DNA of 64,000 nt, from NCBI GenBank assembly GCA_022071965.1, contig JAJVIQ010000022.1, positions 1 through 64,000 on the forward strand, read 5' to 3'. This document shows positions 8,808 through 16,798 of this stretch, one piece after another. Position numbers and translations under genes: made by a program. The notes under the pieces were generated by a model that saw only the letters and a list, made by a program, of their open reading frames with translations, ran no database searches and was not told where the DNA came from. Position 1 is the first letter of the stretch. The number at the start of each line of letters is the position of its first letter. The stretch is from Gammaproteobacteria bacterium (GTDB lineage: Bacteria > Pseudomonadota > Gammaproteobacteria > JAJPIJ01).

Positions 8808-10340
8808 ATGGCGGAGCTGCTGTCCAAAGAACGCATCATCGCCAGGCCGGGATTCAACCGCTGGCTGGTGCCCCCGGCCGCCCTGGCCATACACCTGTGC
8901 ATCGGCATGGCCTATGGCTTCTCGGTGTTCTGGAAGCCTCTCGGCGGCGCCCTGATCGATGCCGAGGGCAAGGCGGTGCCGGCCTGCGCCGCCGGCGCGA
9001 CGACCTTCGCCGAGAAGGCGAGCGGGACGCTGAAGGCGCTGGCGGCCACCGACTGCAACTGGACGCAGTTCGACCTGGGCTGGATGTACACGCTGTTCTT
9101 CGTCCTGCTGGGGTGCGCGGCCGCCATCTGGGGCGGATGGCTGGAGCGGGCGGGGCCGCGCAAGGCCGGCCTGGTCTCGGCAGTGTGCTGGTGCGGCGGG
9201 CTGCTCATCTCCGCACTGGGCGTCTACTGGCATCAGCTGTGGCTGATGTGGCTGGGTTCCGGCGTCATCGGCGGCGTCGGCCTGGGCCTCGGGTACATCT
9301 CGCCGGTCTCGACCCTGGTCAAGTGGTTCCCCGATCGCCGCGGCATGGCCACCGGCATGGCCATCATGGGCTTCGGCGGCGGCGCCATGATCGGCTCGCC
9401 GTTCGCGACCCTGCTGATGAGCCATTTCAAGACCCCGACCGACCCCGGCGTGTGGCAGACGTTCGTGACCATGGCGGCGGTGTATTTCGTGTTCATGCTC
9501 GGGGGCGCCTTCGGCTACCGCGTGCCGCCACCGGGCTGGCGACCGGAGGGCTTCAGGCTGCCGGCGAGCACCGTCGGCAATACGATGATCACCATGCACC
9601 ACGTGCACCTGAAGGATGCCCACAAGACCCCGCAGTTCTGGCTGCTGTGGCTGGTCCTGTGCCTGAACACCTCCGCGGGCATCGGGATCATCGGCGCCGC
9701 CTCGCCGATGCTGCAGGAGACCTTCGGGGGGCAGCTTTTCGACCGCCCGGAGGTGGATTTCGGGCAGTTCACCGCCGCGGACCGGGTCGCGGCGGCGGCG
9801 GTGGGCGCCGGCTTCGTGGGCCTCATCTCGCTGTTCAACATCTTCGGCCGTATCGGCTGGGCGTCGTTCTCCGACAAGCTCGGGCGCAAGCCCACGTACG
9901 TGACGTTCCTGCTGCTCGGCGCCGTGCTTTACGCGCTCGCGCCGATGGCGGCACGCGGCGATCACCTGGCGCTGTTCGTCGGCAGCTTCTGCATCATCGC
10001 CTCGATGTACGGAGGCGGCTTCTCCACCATTCCCGCCTACCTCGCCGATTTGTTCGGCACCCAGTTCGTGGGCGCGATACACGGCCGGCTGCTCACCGCC
10101 TGGTCGGCGGCAGGGATCCTCGGGCCGGTGGTCGTGAACTACATACACGACACGCACGTGGCACGGGGCATCGCCCCGGAGCATCTCTACGATTCCACGT
10201 TCTACATCCTGGCTGGCATGATGGTGATCGGCTTTGTCTGCAACCTGCTGGTGAGGCCGGTTGCCGACCGGTATTTCATGACGGCCGCCGAGCTCGAGGC
10301 GGAGAGAAGACTCAGCCATGAAACAGGAAACCCGAAGTAG
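8808..10340 (+). CDS. Oxalate/formate antiporter (OFA) family MFS transporter
   Basis: A 510-residue inner-membrane carrier with about 12 hydrophobic segments and a long periplasmic insertion after the first helix. The family pattern GMAYGFSVFWKPL, FVLLGCAAAIWGGWLERAGP and KWFPDRRGMATGMAI identifies the OFA branch of the major facilitator superfamily, which exchanges small carboxylates. Formate, oxalate or another monocarboxylate is the likely substrate; fdhD and moaA next door favour formate, but this is inference. GGAGG about nine bases before the ATG supports the start. Its last 23 bases overlap the following small gene. Confidence 0.88.
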   Translation: MAELLSKERIIARPGFNRWLVPPAALAIHLCIGMAYGFSVFWKPLGGALIDAEGKAVPACAAGATTFAEKASGTLKALAATDCNWTQFDLGWMYTLFFVLLGCAAAIWGGWLERAGPRKAGLVSAVCWCGGLLISALGVYWHQLWLMWLGSGVIGGVGLGLGYISPVSTLVKWFPDRRGMATGMAIMGFGGGAMIGSPFATLLMSHFKTPTDPGVWQTFVTMAAVYFVFMLGGAFGYRVPPPGWRPEGFRLPASTVGNTMITMHHVHLKDAHKTPQFWLLWLVLCLNTSAGIGIIGAASPMLQETFGGQLFDRPEVDFGQFTAADRVAAAAVGAGFVGLISLFNIFGRIGWASFSDKLGRKPTYVTFLLLGAVLYALAPMAARGDHLALFVGSFCIIASMYGGGFSTIPAYLADLFGTQFVGAIHGRLLTAWSAAGILGPVVVNYIHDTHVARGIAPEHLYDSTFYILAGMMVIGFVCNLLVRPVADRYFMTAAELEAERRLSHETGNPK

Positions 10341-10503
10341 AGGATCGGCCCACGCCAGCGGCATGGAATCCGGACCGCAGTGGCATCCGGACCCGTCGAG
10401 CTGGCCGCTGGTGGCGGTAAGCTGGCTGCTGGTCGGCATCCCGCTGTTGTGGGGGATCTACGAGACCTTCGACAGGGCCAAGATCCTGCTGTTCGGCGAC
10501 TGA
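10318..10503 (+). CDS. Small single-helix partner of the OFA-type MFS transporter
   Basis: A 61-residue protein with one predicted transmembrane helix (LVAVSWLLVGIPLLWGIYETF, residues about 31-51) followed by a short cytoplasmic FDRAKILLFGD tail. Its start lies inside the carrier gene, overlapping it by 23 bases in another frame, so the two are translationally linked. Tiny membrane proteins of this kind accompany OFA-type carriers in many proteobacteria and are described as MFS transporter small subunits. Their mechanistic role is not established. An internal ATG at codon 16 is an alternative start. Confidence 0.75.
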   Translation: MKQETRSRGSAHASGMESGPQWHPDPSSWPLVAVSWLLVGIPLLWGIYETFDRAKILLFGD

Positions 10504-10541
10504 GCCGGCGCGCCGACGGCCGCGACGGAGAACAGGAGGTG

Positions 10542-10562
10542 CCGCCACCGCTCAGGTGGCGG
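10542..10562. terminator. Hairpin between converging genes
   Basis: Perfect eight-base arms CCGCCACC and GGTGGCGG with a five-base loop, between the MFS small-subunit stop (10503) and overlapping the stop of the converging CYTH gene (10552). No T-run follows on either strand, so a termination role is only plausible. Confidence 0.35.
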
Positions 10563-11037
10563 TATTCCAGCCGCTGTAGGGGTGTCTCACGAGGTTGTTG
10601 TTGTAGTAGCGCCGGTCGTGGGAGACCTCCTCGCCGATCCAGTCCGGCCGCTCGAAGACCTCCCGCTCGTGGCGCAGTTCGATCTCCGCGAGTTCCAGGC
10701 CGGCGTTCTCGCCCTCGAAGACGTCGATCTCCCACCAGTGCCCCGCGTGCTCCACATAGTGGCGCGTCTTCTCGATGAAGGGGCGCACGCACAACTGTTC
10801 GAGAATGGCGCGGCCGTCGGCGGCCGGGATGCCGAAGTCGAACTCCGTCCGCGTCGTGCCCGGCGTGGCGCTCTTTATGTTGAGACGGGCCTCGTCGCCG
10901 TCCACGCGCACGCGGATGGAGCAGGCGCTGCCGGCACCCGTCTGCAGATAGCCCTGGCAGAGATGTACGGACTTGACGATACCCCGTTTCCAGCCGTCGT
11001 GGCGGAGCAGGAACTTTCTTTCGATTTCGATGCCCAT
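10552..11037 (-). CDS. CYTH-domain protein, inorganic triphosphatase-like
   Basis: A 161-residue triphosphate tunnel metalloenzyme. It opens with the family-defining EIERKFLL (residues 3-10). It continues with alternating charged strands, including IRVRVDGDEARLNIKS, EFDFGIP, the tunnel residues of FIEKTRHYV, and ELAEIEL. Close relatives are short bacterial CYTH proteins of the NeuTTM type, several of which hydrolyse inorganic triphosphate with Mg2+. Substrate here is inferred from family only. It converges on the MFS small subunit gene and is divergent from ampG with a 60-base gap. Confidence 0.85.
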   Translation of the reverse strand: MGIEIERKFLLRHDGWKRGIVKSVHLCQGYLQTGAGSACSIRVRVDGDEARLNIKSATPGTTRTEFDFGIPAADGRAILEQLCVRPFIEKTRHYVEHAGHWWEIDVFEGENAGLELAEIELRHEREVFERPDWIGEEVSHDRRYYNNNLVRHPYSGWNTAT

Positions 11038-11097
11038 CTTCGGTCTCTCGCGGTGTAAGCTTCCCGACTGTCTGGCCGGTCGCGGCCGTTACTCTAC

Positions 11098-12360
11098 ATG
11101 ACTGGCCGCATGGAGCCGAAGCCCTCACAGACAGTATCCGGCCGCCGCCTGGTCGAGATGGCGCTGCTGGGATTCGCCTCCGGACTGCCGCTCGCGCTCA
11201 CCGCCTCGACCATGCAGGCATGGCTGACGGTGGCCAATGTCGACATCCGCAAGATCGGCCTGTTCAACCAGGTGCAGATCCCCTATACGCTGAAATTCCT
11301 GTGGTCGCCGCTGGTGGATCGCTATTCCCTGCTGGGGCTCGGGCGTCGGCGCGGCTGGATGTTGCTCAGCCAACTGGCGCTGATCGCCGCGATCGTCTGC
11401 ATGGGCATGCTCGCGTCGGCGGAGCACCTGCCGCTCGTCGCCGTGGCGGCGTTGGCGGTGGCGTTCTTCTCCGCCACCCAGGACGTGGCGGTCGACGCCT
11501 ATCGCACGGACTCCCTGAAGGAGCGCGAGCGCGGCCTGGGCACCGGCGTGTTCATCTCGGGCTACCGGGTGGCGATGCTCGTCTCCGGCGCCCTTGCCCT
11601 CATCATCGCCGCCAGCGTCGGCTGGCGCTACACCTACTGGCTGATGGCGGGGCTGATGATGATCGGCGTGCTGACGACGCTCAACGCGCGCGAGCCGGAC
11701 GCCGACGGGCAGCAGCCGCGCACGCTGCGGGCGGCGGTGGTCGAGCCGTTCCTCGACTACTTCTCGCGCCGGGGCGCCGCGGCGATGCTGGTGCTGGTGC
11801 TGCTCTACAAGCTGGGGGACGCGCTCGCGGGCTCGCTCAGCACGACCTTCTTCATCCGCGAGCTCGGTTTCACGATGCAGGAGGTGGGCCTCATCAACAA
11901 GGTGCTCGGCCTGGCGGCGACGATACTTGGCGCGATCGCGGGCGGACTGTGGATGACGCGGCTGCGGCTCTATCCGGCGCTGATGGGATTCGGCATTTTG
12001 CAGGCGCTGACCAACCTCGGGTTCTGGTTCCTGGCGCTGATCGGCAAGAGTTACCTCGGCATGGCCGCGGTGGTCGCGCTCGAGAACCTCACCGGCGGGA
12101 TGGGTGCGAGTGCGGTGACCGCGCTGCTCATGGCCCTGTGCAACGCGCGCTACTCGGCGACCCAGTTCGCGCTGTTGTCGGCGCTCGCGGCAGTGGGTCG
12201 CATCCTCATCGGGGCGCGCTCCGGTTACATGGTCGAGGCATGGGGCTGGCCGCAATTCTTCCTCGTCACCTGCGCCGCGGCGATCCCCGGCCTCGTGGTT
12301 CTGCATCTGTGGCGCAATCGCCTGCCGATGTCGACCTTGAACGGCAGCGGCGCCGCCTGA
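11098..12360 (+). CDS. ampG: AmpG-family muropeptide permease
   Basis: A 420-residue MFS carrier with about 12 membrane segments. The start LLGFASGLPLALTASTMQAWL, the AmpG-typical GLFNQVQIPYTLKFLWSPLVDR and SATQDVAVDAYRTD match AmpG. These carriers import GlcNAc-anhydroMurNAc peptides from the periplasm for cell-wall recycling and, in some species, AmpC induction. No ampR or beta-lactamase gene is close by. The ATG at 11098 has a poor ribosome-binding site and the ATG at 11110 is equally possible. The gene is followed after 13 bases by the Nramp-like carrier, so the two probably share a transcript. Confidence 0.85.
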   Translation: MTGRMEPKPSQTVSGRRLVEMALLGFASGLPLALTASTMQAWLTVANVDIRKIGLFNQVQIPYTLKFLWSPLVDRYSLLGLGRRRGWMLLSQLALIAAIVCMGMLASAEHLPLVAVAALAVAFFSATQDVAVDAYRTDSLKERERGLGTGVFISGYRVAMLVSGALALIIAASVGWRYTYWLMAGLMMIGVLTTLNAREPDADGQQPRTLRAAVVEPFLDYFSRRGAAAMLVLVLLYKLGDALAGSLSTTFFIRELGFTMQEVGLINKVLGLAATILGAIAGGLWMTRLRLYPALMGFGILQALTNLGFWFLALIGKSYLGMAAVVALENLTGGMGASAVTALLMALCNARYSATQFALLSALAAVGRILIGARSGYMVEAWGWPQFFLVTCAAAIPGLVVLHLWRNRLPMSTLNGSGAA

Positions 12361-12373
12361 TCGGCCGTTTGCC

Positions 12374-13822
12374 ATGACCGCAGCACGCACCGCCACCGAG
12401 TCCCTTCACGAATTACCCCGGCGCGCCGTGCCGGCCTTCCCGGGCTGGCTCGCCGCGCTCGGTCCGGGCGTGGTGTGGATGGCGCTGGCGCAGGGCAGCG
12501 GGGAGCTCATCTGGTGGCCGTACATGGTGGCCAAGTACGGGCTGGCGTTCCTGGCGCTGCTGGCGCCCGCCTGTCTGCTGCAATACCCGCTGACGGTGGA
12601 GATCGGACGTTACACGCTCGCGACCGGCGAGAGCATCTTCCACGGCTTCATCCGGCTGAATCGGCGCTTCGGCATACTGCTGTGGATACTGATGACCGCC
12701 TCGTTCCTGTGGTTCGGCGCCTTCGCCTCGGCCGGGGGCACCGCACTCGCGGCATTGACCCACTTTCCGCACGGCTGGGATCAGCGGGGCCAGTCGCTGT
12801 TCTGGGGCTACGCCTCCATCGCCGTCTTCTTCGTGGCCATCGTGCTCAGCCCGGTCGTCTATCTGCTCATCGAGTGGACCATGAAGGCCGTCGCGGCAAT
12901 CACCCTGCTCGGGCTGCTGTGGGCCTGCGCGCAGCCGGAGGTGCTACGCGTCGTGCCGGACTTCCTGGGCGGCCTCGCCGGTCACGGCGGACCGATGCCG
13001 CGGCCCTGGGATCCGGCGGACGCGACCAAGCTGCTCACCGCGATCACCTTTGCCGGGCTGGGCGGTTTCTGGATCCTCTTCTACTCCTACTGGCTGCGCG
13101 ACAAGGGCAGCGGCATGGCCGCGCACAACGGCCGCATCACCGGGCTCATCACCGGGCGCGCGGAGACCGCGGCGCTCGGCGGGAGCCTGCCTCAGGATAC
13201 CGGCGAGAACGCGGGGCGCTGGCGCGCATGGGAGCGGTATCTGCGCACCGATGCGCTGATCGGCATCCTCGGCAACCTCGCCACGACCTTGATGACCTGC
13301 CTGCTGGCCTACGCGCTGCTGTTTCCGCGGGGCCTGTTGCCGAAGGATTACGAACTCGCCGTCGTGCAGAGCGAATTCTTCGCGGCGAGCCTAGGCGAAG
13401 CGGGGCGCGTGCTGTTCCTCGTCGTCGCGGCCGCGTTTCTCGCCGACACCTGGCTGGCGACCGCCGATGCGGTGGCGCGGACACAGGCCGACATCGTGCA
13501 GGTACTGTTCCCCGCGGCGCGCCGCTGGCCGCAGCGCCTCTGGTATTTTCTGTTCATCTGCATCCTCACGGCAGTCACCGGCCTGACCATGCTGGCGGAT
13601 CAGCCCGGCACGCTCATCCTGTTGAGCGCGGTCATCGGATTCATCGGCACGGTGACGTTTCCGGTTGCGCTCTACCTGCTGAACTATCGACTCCTGCCGA
13701 GCCACCTTCCGCCGTGGGCCAGACCGCGGCAGCGCCGCGCCGTAATGCTGGGCGTGAGCTTTCTCGCCTATGTGGCGCTGGCGGTGATGTATCTCCTGGC
13801 GGTACTCGGCGCGGGCGAATAG
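12374..13822 (+). CDS. Nramp-family transporter, non-canonical metal site
   Basis: A 482-residue integral membrane protein with about 11-12 helices and the Nramp/SLC11 layout. The first helix of true Mn/Fe carriers has DPGN as metal ligands. Here the equivalent stretch reads LGPGVVWMALAQGSGELIWW, so Asp and Asn are replaced. Helix 6 lacks the usual MPH motif, reading GGFWILFYSYWLRDKG. The substrate may therefore not be Mn2+ or Fe2+. A loop of about 60 residues after helix 6 is hydrophilic. The gene follows ampG closely and converges on the hydrolase at 13841. Confidence 0.75.
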   Translation: MTAARTATESLHELPRRAVPAFPGWLAALGPGVVWMALAQGSGELIWWPYMVAKYGLAFLALLAPACLLQYPLTVEIGRYTLATGESIFHGFIRLNRRFGILLWILMTASFLWFGAFASAGGTALAALTHFPHGWDQRGQSLFWGYASIAVFFVAIVLSPVVYLLIEWTMKAVAAITLLGLLWACAQPEVLRVVPDFLGGLAGHGGPMPRPWDPADATKLLTAITFAGLGGFWILFYSYWLRDKGSGMAAHNGRITGLITGRAETAALGGSLPQDTGENAGRWRAWERYLRTDALIGILGNLATTLMTCLLAYALLFPRGLLPKDYELAVVQSEFFAASLGEAGRVLFLVVAAAFLADTWLATADAVARTQADIVQVLFPAARRWPQRLWYFLFICILTAVTGLTMLADQPGTLILLSAVIGFIGTVTFPVALYLLNYRLLPSHLPPWARPRQRRAVMLGVSFLAYVALAVMYLLAVLGAGE

Positions 13823-13840
13823 CCGCCCGGCCGGCACGTG

Positions 13841-14674
13841 CTAGTCCGGTACGGGGACCGTGTCGAGGAAGGTCGTGATGGCGGGCCAGTACCCGGCGTG
13901 CTCGGCGACGCTGGCGTGATCGGTGCCCGGCAGCTGCAACCAGCGCTTCGGTCCCCCCCAGGCGTCGTGCAGGATGCGCGAATGCAGCGCGGGGATGACC
14001 TCGTCGTTCGTCGCGGTGATGAACAGCGCCGGCTGCCGGATCGCGGAGGCGTGCGCCAGCGAGTCGAAGGGGTGTTTCAGCAGCGTTCGTACCGGCACGT
14101 ATGGGTAGCGCCGCTCGGCGACGTGGACGATGCTGTCGAACGGCGTGACGAGGACGACGCGCCGGACGGGTCGTCGGGCGGCCACGTGTACGGCCACGCC
14201 ACTGCCGAGGCTGCGGCCCATCACGGAAATCCTCCGGGCATCGACGTCACCGCGCGTGGCCACGGCATCGTGGATGAGCAGTGCGTCGTTCAGCAGCGCC
14301 GCCTCGCTCGGTCGGCCGTGGCTCAGACCGTAACCGCGATAGTTCATCAGCAGCAACGCACGATCGCCGAGCGCCTGCTGCTGCGCAATGTACGAGGACA
14401 CCTCCTCGCTGTTGCCGCCGTAATAGATGAGCAGCGGGCAGGGCGCCTCGATGCGGGGCCGTACCAGCCAGCCGTGCAGTCGGGTCCCGTCGCGCGCCTC
14501 GAGGTGCAGCTCCGTCGCGTGGTCGTGTTCGCCGCGGATGCGCGCGGCCGCCTCGGTGGACAGCGGGGTGCGTTCGAACAGCAGACGCTCCTGCCGCAGG
14601 TACATCCACAGGGGAAGACCCACGGCGGTGGCGGCGGCCAGCTTGGCGGCGTGCAGGGCGCGTTGCGTCCACAT
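13841..14674 (-). CDS. Membrane-anchored alpha/beta hydrolase
   Basis: A 277-residue serine hydrolase. A short hydrophobic segment (residues about 8-24) probably anchors it in the inner membrane. The nucleophile elbow GRSLGSG carries the catalytic Ser near residue 154. ITATNDEVIP supplies the Asp, and GTDHASV the His near 256. It resembles the BEM46/YfhR-like family of hydrolases with unknown natural substrate. Its stop lies 18 bases from the stop of the converging Nramp-like gene. Its start faces the CbiM-type gene 120 bases away. Confidence 0.8.
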   Translation of the reverse strand: MWTQRALHAAKLAAATAVGLPLWMYLRQERLLFERTPLSTEAAARIRGEHDHATELHLEARDGTRLHGWLVRPRIEAPCPLLIYYGGNSEEVSSYIAQQQALGDRALLLMNYRGYGLSHGRPSEAALLNDALLIHDAVATRGDVDARRISVMGRSLGSGVAVHVAARRPVRRVVLVTPFDSIVHVAERRYPYVPVRTLLKHPFDSLAHASAIRQPALFITATNDEVIPALHSRILHDAWGGPKRWLQLPGTDHASVAEHAGYWPAITTFLDTVPVPD

Positions 14675-14794
14675 GGGCGCATTCTACTTCACGCCCATGC
14701 CCCGCCGCTGCACGCAACAGCGCCGATCAGGCCATGACAACGATCAAATCCGCCGTTCGCGGCAGCCGGTAGACTTTGCCCGTGCGGGGCGACG

Positions 14795-15427
14795 ATGCCA
14801 ATGACTGAAGGCTGGCTGCAGTGGGCCTGGTGGCCGCTTTTCATCTGGATACTGTGGGGCGCGCAGTGGCGATGGCTGTTTCGAAACAGCAATCTCAACC
14901 GGCTGCTCGCCTGCGCGGTCGTGCAGTTCCTCATCTGGCAGATCCGCACCGACATCCTCGGCCTGAACCTGCACCTCCTGGGCGCGACGGTGATGACCCT
15001 GATGTTCGGGTGGCGGCTGGCCGTCATCGGCGGCATCCTCGCCATCGCCCTGGACCTCCTGCGCCGGCATGTGCCGGTCGCCGCCGCGATCACCGATGCA
15101 TGGCTCACCGTCGTGCTGCCGGTGACGGTGAGCTACCTGCTGGCGCGCGGCGTGGAGCGCTGCCTGCCTCGCAATTTCTTCATCTACATCTACGCCTCGG
15201 CCTTTCTCGGCGGCGCGCTCAGCATGCTGGCCGTGGGCACGGCGACCGTGATGCTGATCCCCTCGGCGGTGCCTTACGGCGATGGATGGTTCGCCCGAGT
15301 CGTGCCTTACGTGCTGATGATGTTCGGCGAGGCATTCGTCAGCGGCGCGCTCCTCACCCTCATGGTCGTCTACCGGCCCGCCTGGGTGGCGTCCTTCGAC
15401 GACCGCCGCTATCTCGCCGATCGCTGA
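14795..15427 (+). CDS. CbiM-type energy-coupling factor permease-like membrane protein
   Basis: A 210-residue protein with about six hydrophobic segments. DILGLNLHLLGATVMTLMFG is a CbiM-family signature, though the N-terminal metal-binding His loop of genuine Co/Ni CbiM (starting MHIPDG) is absent. Proteobacteria carry many such short stand-alone homologues with no CbiQ/CbiO partners nearby, as here. Function is therefore open: divalent metal uptake is possible but not shown. It converges on corA with a three-base gap, which makes a shared metal-homeostasis theme tempting but unproven. Confidence 0.7.
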   Translation: MPMTEGWLQWAWWPLFIWILWGAQWRWLFRNSNLNRLLACAVVQFLIWQIRTDILGLNLHLLGATVMTLMFGWRLAVIGGILAIALDLLRRHVPVAAAITDAWLTVVLPVTVSYLLARGVERCLPRNFFIYIYASAFLGGALSMLAVGTATVMLIPSAVPYGDGWFARVVPYVLMMFGEAFVSGALLTLMVVYRPAWVASFDDRRYLADR

Positions 15428-15430
15428 GGT

Positions 15431-16405
15431 TCAGATCCAGCCGGCGCGGCGCAGGCGCCGGTACAGCAGGAGGCAGGCGCCGAAGGTCAGCGCGAGCACC
15501 AGGGGATAGCCCCAGCGCCACCTGAGCTCCGGCATGAAGTCGAAGTTCATGCCATAGACGCTGGCCACGAGCGTCGGCAACGCCAGGATCCCCGCCCATC
15601 CGGCCAGGCGCTTTACGACATCGTTCTGGCGTATCGTCACCATGGCGATGTTCACGTCCATGGCGCCGGTCAGCGTCTCGCGCAGGGTGTCGATCGCCTC
15701 GTTGATGCGCGTGGCATGGTCGGCGATGTCGCGGAAGTAGGGGCGCACCGCGTCGGGCACCAGGCTGGCGTGCAGCCGTATGAGCTGGTTGCAGATCTCG
15801 ACGACCGGCACCACCGCCAGCCGCAGCTCCACCAGCGCGCGCCTGAGATGATAGAGGCGCAACAGCGTGGCGCGACTGAACGAACCGTCGAACACGAGGT
15901 GCTCGATGTTGTCGAGCTCCTCCTCGAAGCCGTCGACGACCGGCGCGTAGTTGTCGACGATGCGATCCATGACCGCGTACAGCGCGTAGGAGGACCCATG
16001 ACGCAGGAGGGCGGGCTGCTCCTCGCAGCGGGCGCGCACGTCGGTGTAGCCGCTGGAGGCGCCATGGCGGACGGTGATGAGGTAGCGGCGGCCGAGAAAG
16101 AGGTGGGTCTCGCCGAAATGCAGTTCGCCGGCCCGGAATTGCGCGGTCTTCAGGACGATGAAAAGACCGTCGCCGTAGGTCTCGAGCTTGGCGCGTTGAT
16201 GGGCGCGGTGGGCGTCCTCGATGGCGAGCTCATGCAGGGCGAACTCCTCCTGGATCTTGCCGAGCAGCGCCTGGCCGGGCTCGTGCAGGCCGATCCAGAC
16301 GAACCCCTCGGCAGTCGGCAGGATCTCGCTGATCTCCTCCACCGTGCAGTCGCGTTCGCGTCTGCCCTGCGGGGTGTAGATGGCGCAATTGACGACGCTT
16401 TCCAT
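15431..16405 (-). CDS. corA: CorA-family magnesium/divalent cation channel
   Basis: A 324-residue protein with a large soluble N-terminal funnel domain and two C-terminal membrane helices. The pore signature YGMNF ends the first helix (near residue 287) and the protein finishes with a short basic tail. CorA proteins mediate Mg2+ (also Co2+/Ni2+) influx as pentamers in the inner membrane. The ATG at 16405 starts the conserved domain and gives the usual CorA length, although GGAG lies very close. The frame extends 35 codons upstream, overlapping the divergent leader region. Some CorA homologues (ZntB type) export Zn2+. Confidence 0.87.
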   Translation of the reverse strand: MESVVNCAIYTPQGRRERDCTVEEISEILPTAEGFVWIGLHEPGQALLGKIQEEFALHELAIEDAHRAHQRAKLETYGDGLFIVLKTAQFRAGELHFGETHLFLGRRYLITVRHGASSGYTDVRARCEEQPALLRHGSSYALYAVMDRIVDNYAPVVDGFEEELDNIEHLVFDGSFSRATLLRLYHLRRALVELRLAVVPVVEICNQLIRLHASLVPDAVRPYFRDIADHATRINEAIDTLRETLTGAMDVNIAMVTIRQNDVVKRLAGWAGILALPTLVASVYGMNFDFMPELRWRWGYPLVLALTFGACLLLYRRLRRAGWI

Positions 16406-16491
16406 TTCTCCGCGTGCCCTTGTCATCGCCCGCGGGTCATGCCATGGTCGCCCTCCCGGGAGGCGGGCAATGCCGGGCGGAGGTGCGGACG

Positions 16492-16785
16492 ATGCATGGA
16501 CAGGGCCCACGCGTGGCGATCCGGTACTGCACCCGGTGCCGCTTCGTCCTGCGCGCGAGTTGGCTGGCGCAGGAGCTCCTGATGACCTTCGGCGAGATGC
16601 TGGGCGAGGTCGCGCTGCTGCCCGGCACCGGCGGCGTGTTCGAGGTCCACCTCGACGGCGAACTGCTGTTCTCGCGGCAGCGCGAGGGACGCTTCCCGGA
16701 GTCCCGGGAACTCAAGCAGCTGATCCGCGATCGGATCGCCCCGGCGATGGAACTCGGCCATAGCGATCGCGGCGGCGAGTGGTGA
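16492..16785 (+). CDS. SelW/SelT/Rdx-family thioredoxin-like protein
   Basis: A 97-residue protein with the CxxC redox motif CTRC near residue 14, at the end of the first strand, as in selenoprotein W-like Rdx proteins. Cysteine stands where selenocysteine occurs in some homologues. GVFEVHLDGELLFSR matches the second family block. Suggested roles are thiol redox or glutathione-linked chemistry, unproven in bacteria. GGAGG eight bases before the ATG at 16492 fixes the start. It converges on the PP2C-FGE gene, 13 bases apart. Confidence 0.85.
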   Translation: MHGQGPRVAIRYCTRCRFVLRASWLAQELLMTFGEMLGEVALLPGTGGVFEVHLDGELLFSRQREGRFPESRELKQLIRDRIAPAMELGHSDRGGEW

Positions 16786-16798
16786 GTGCGGGCGTTCG

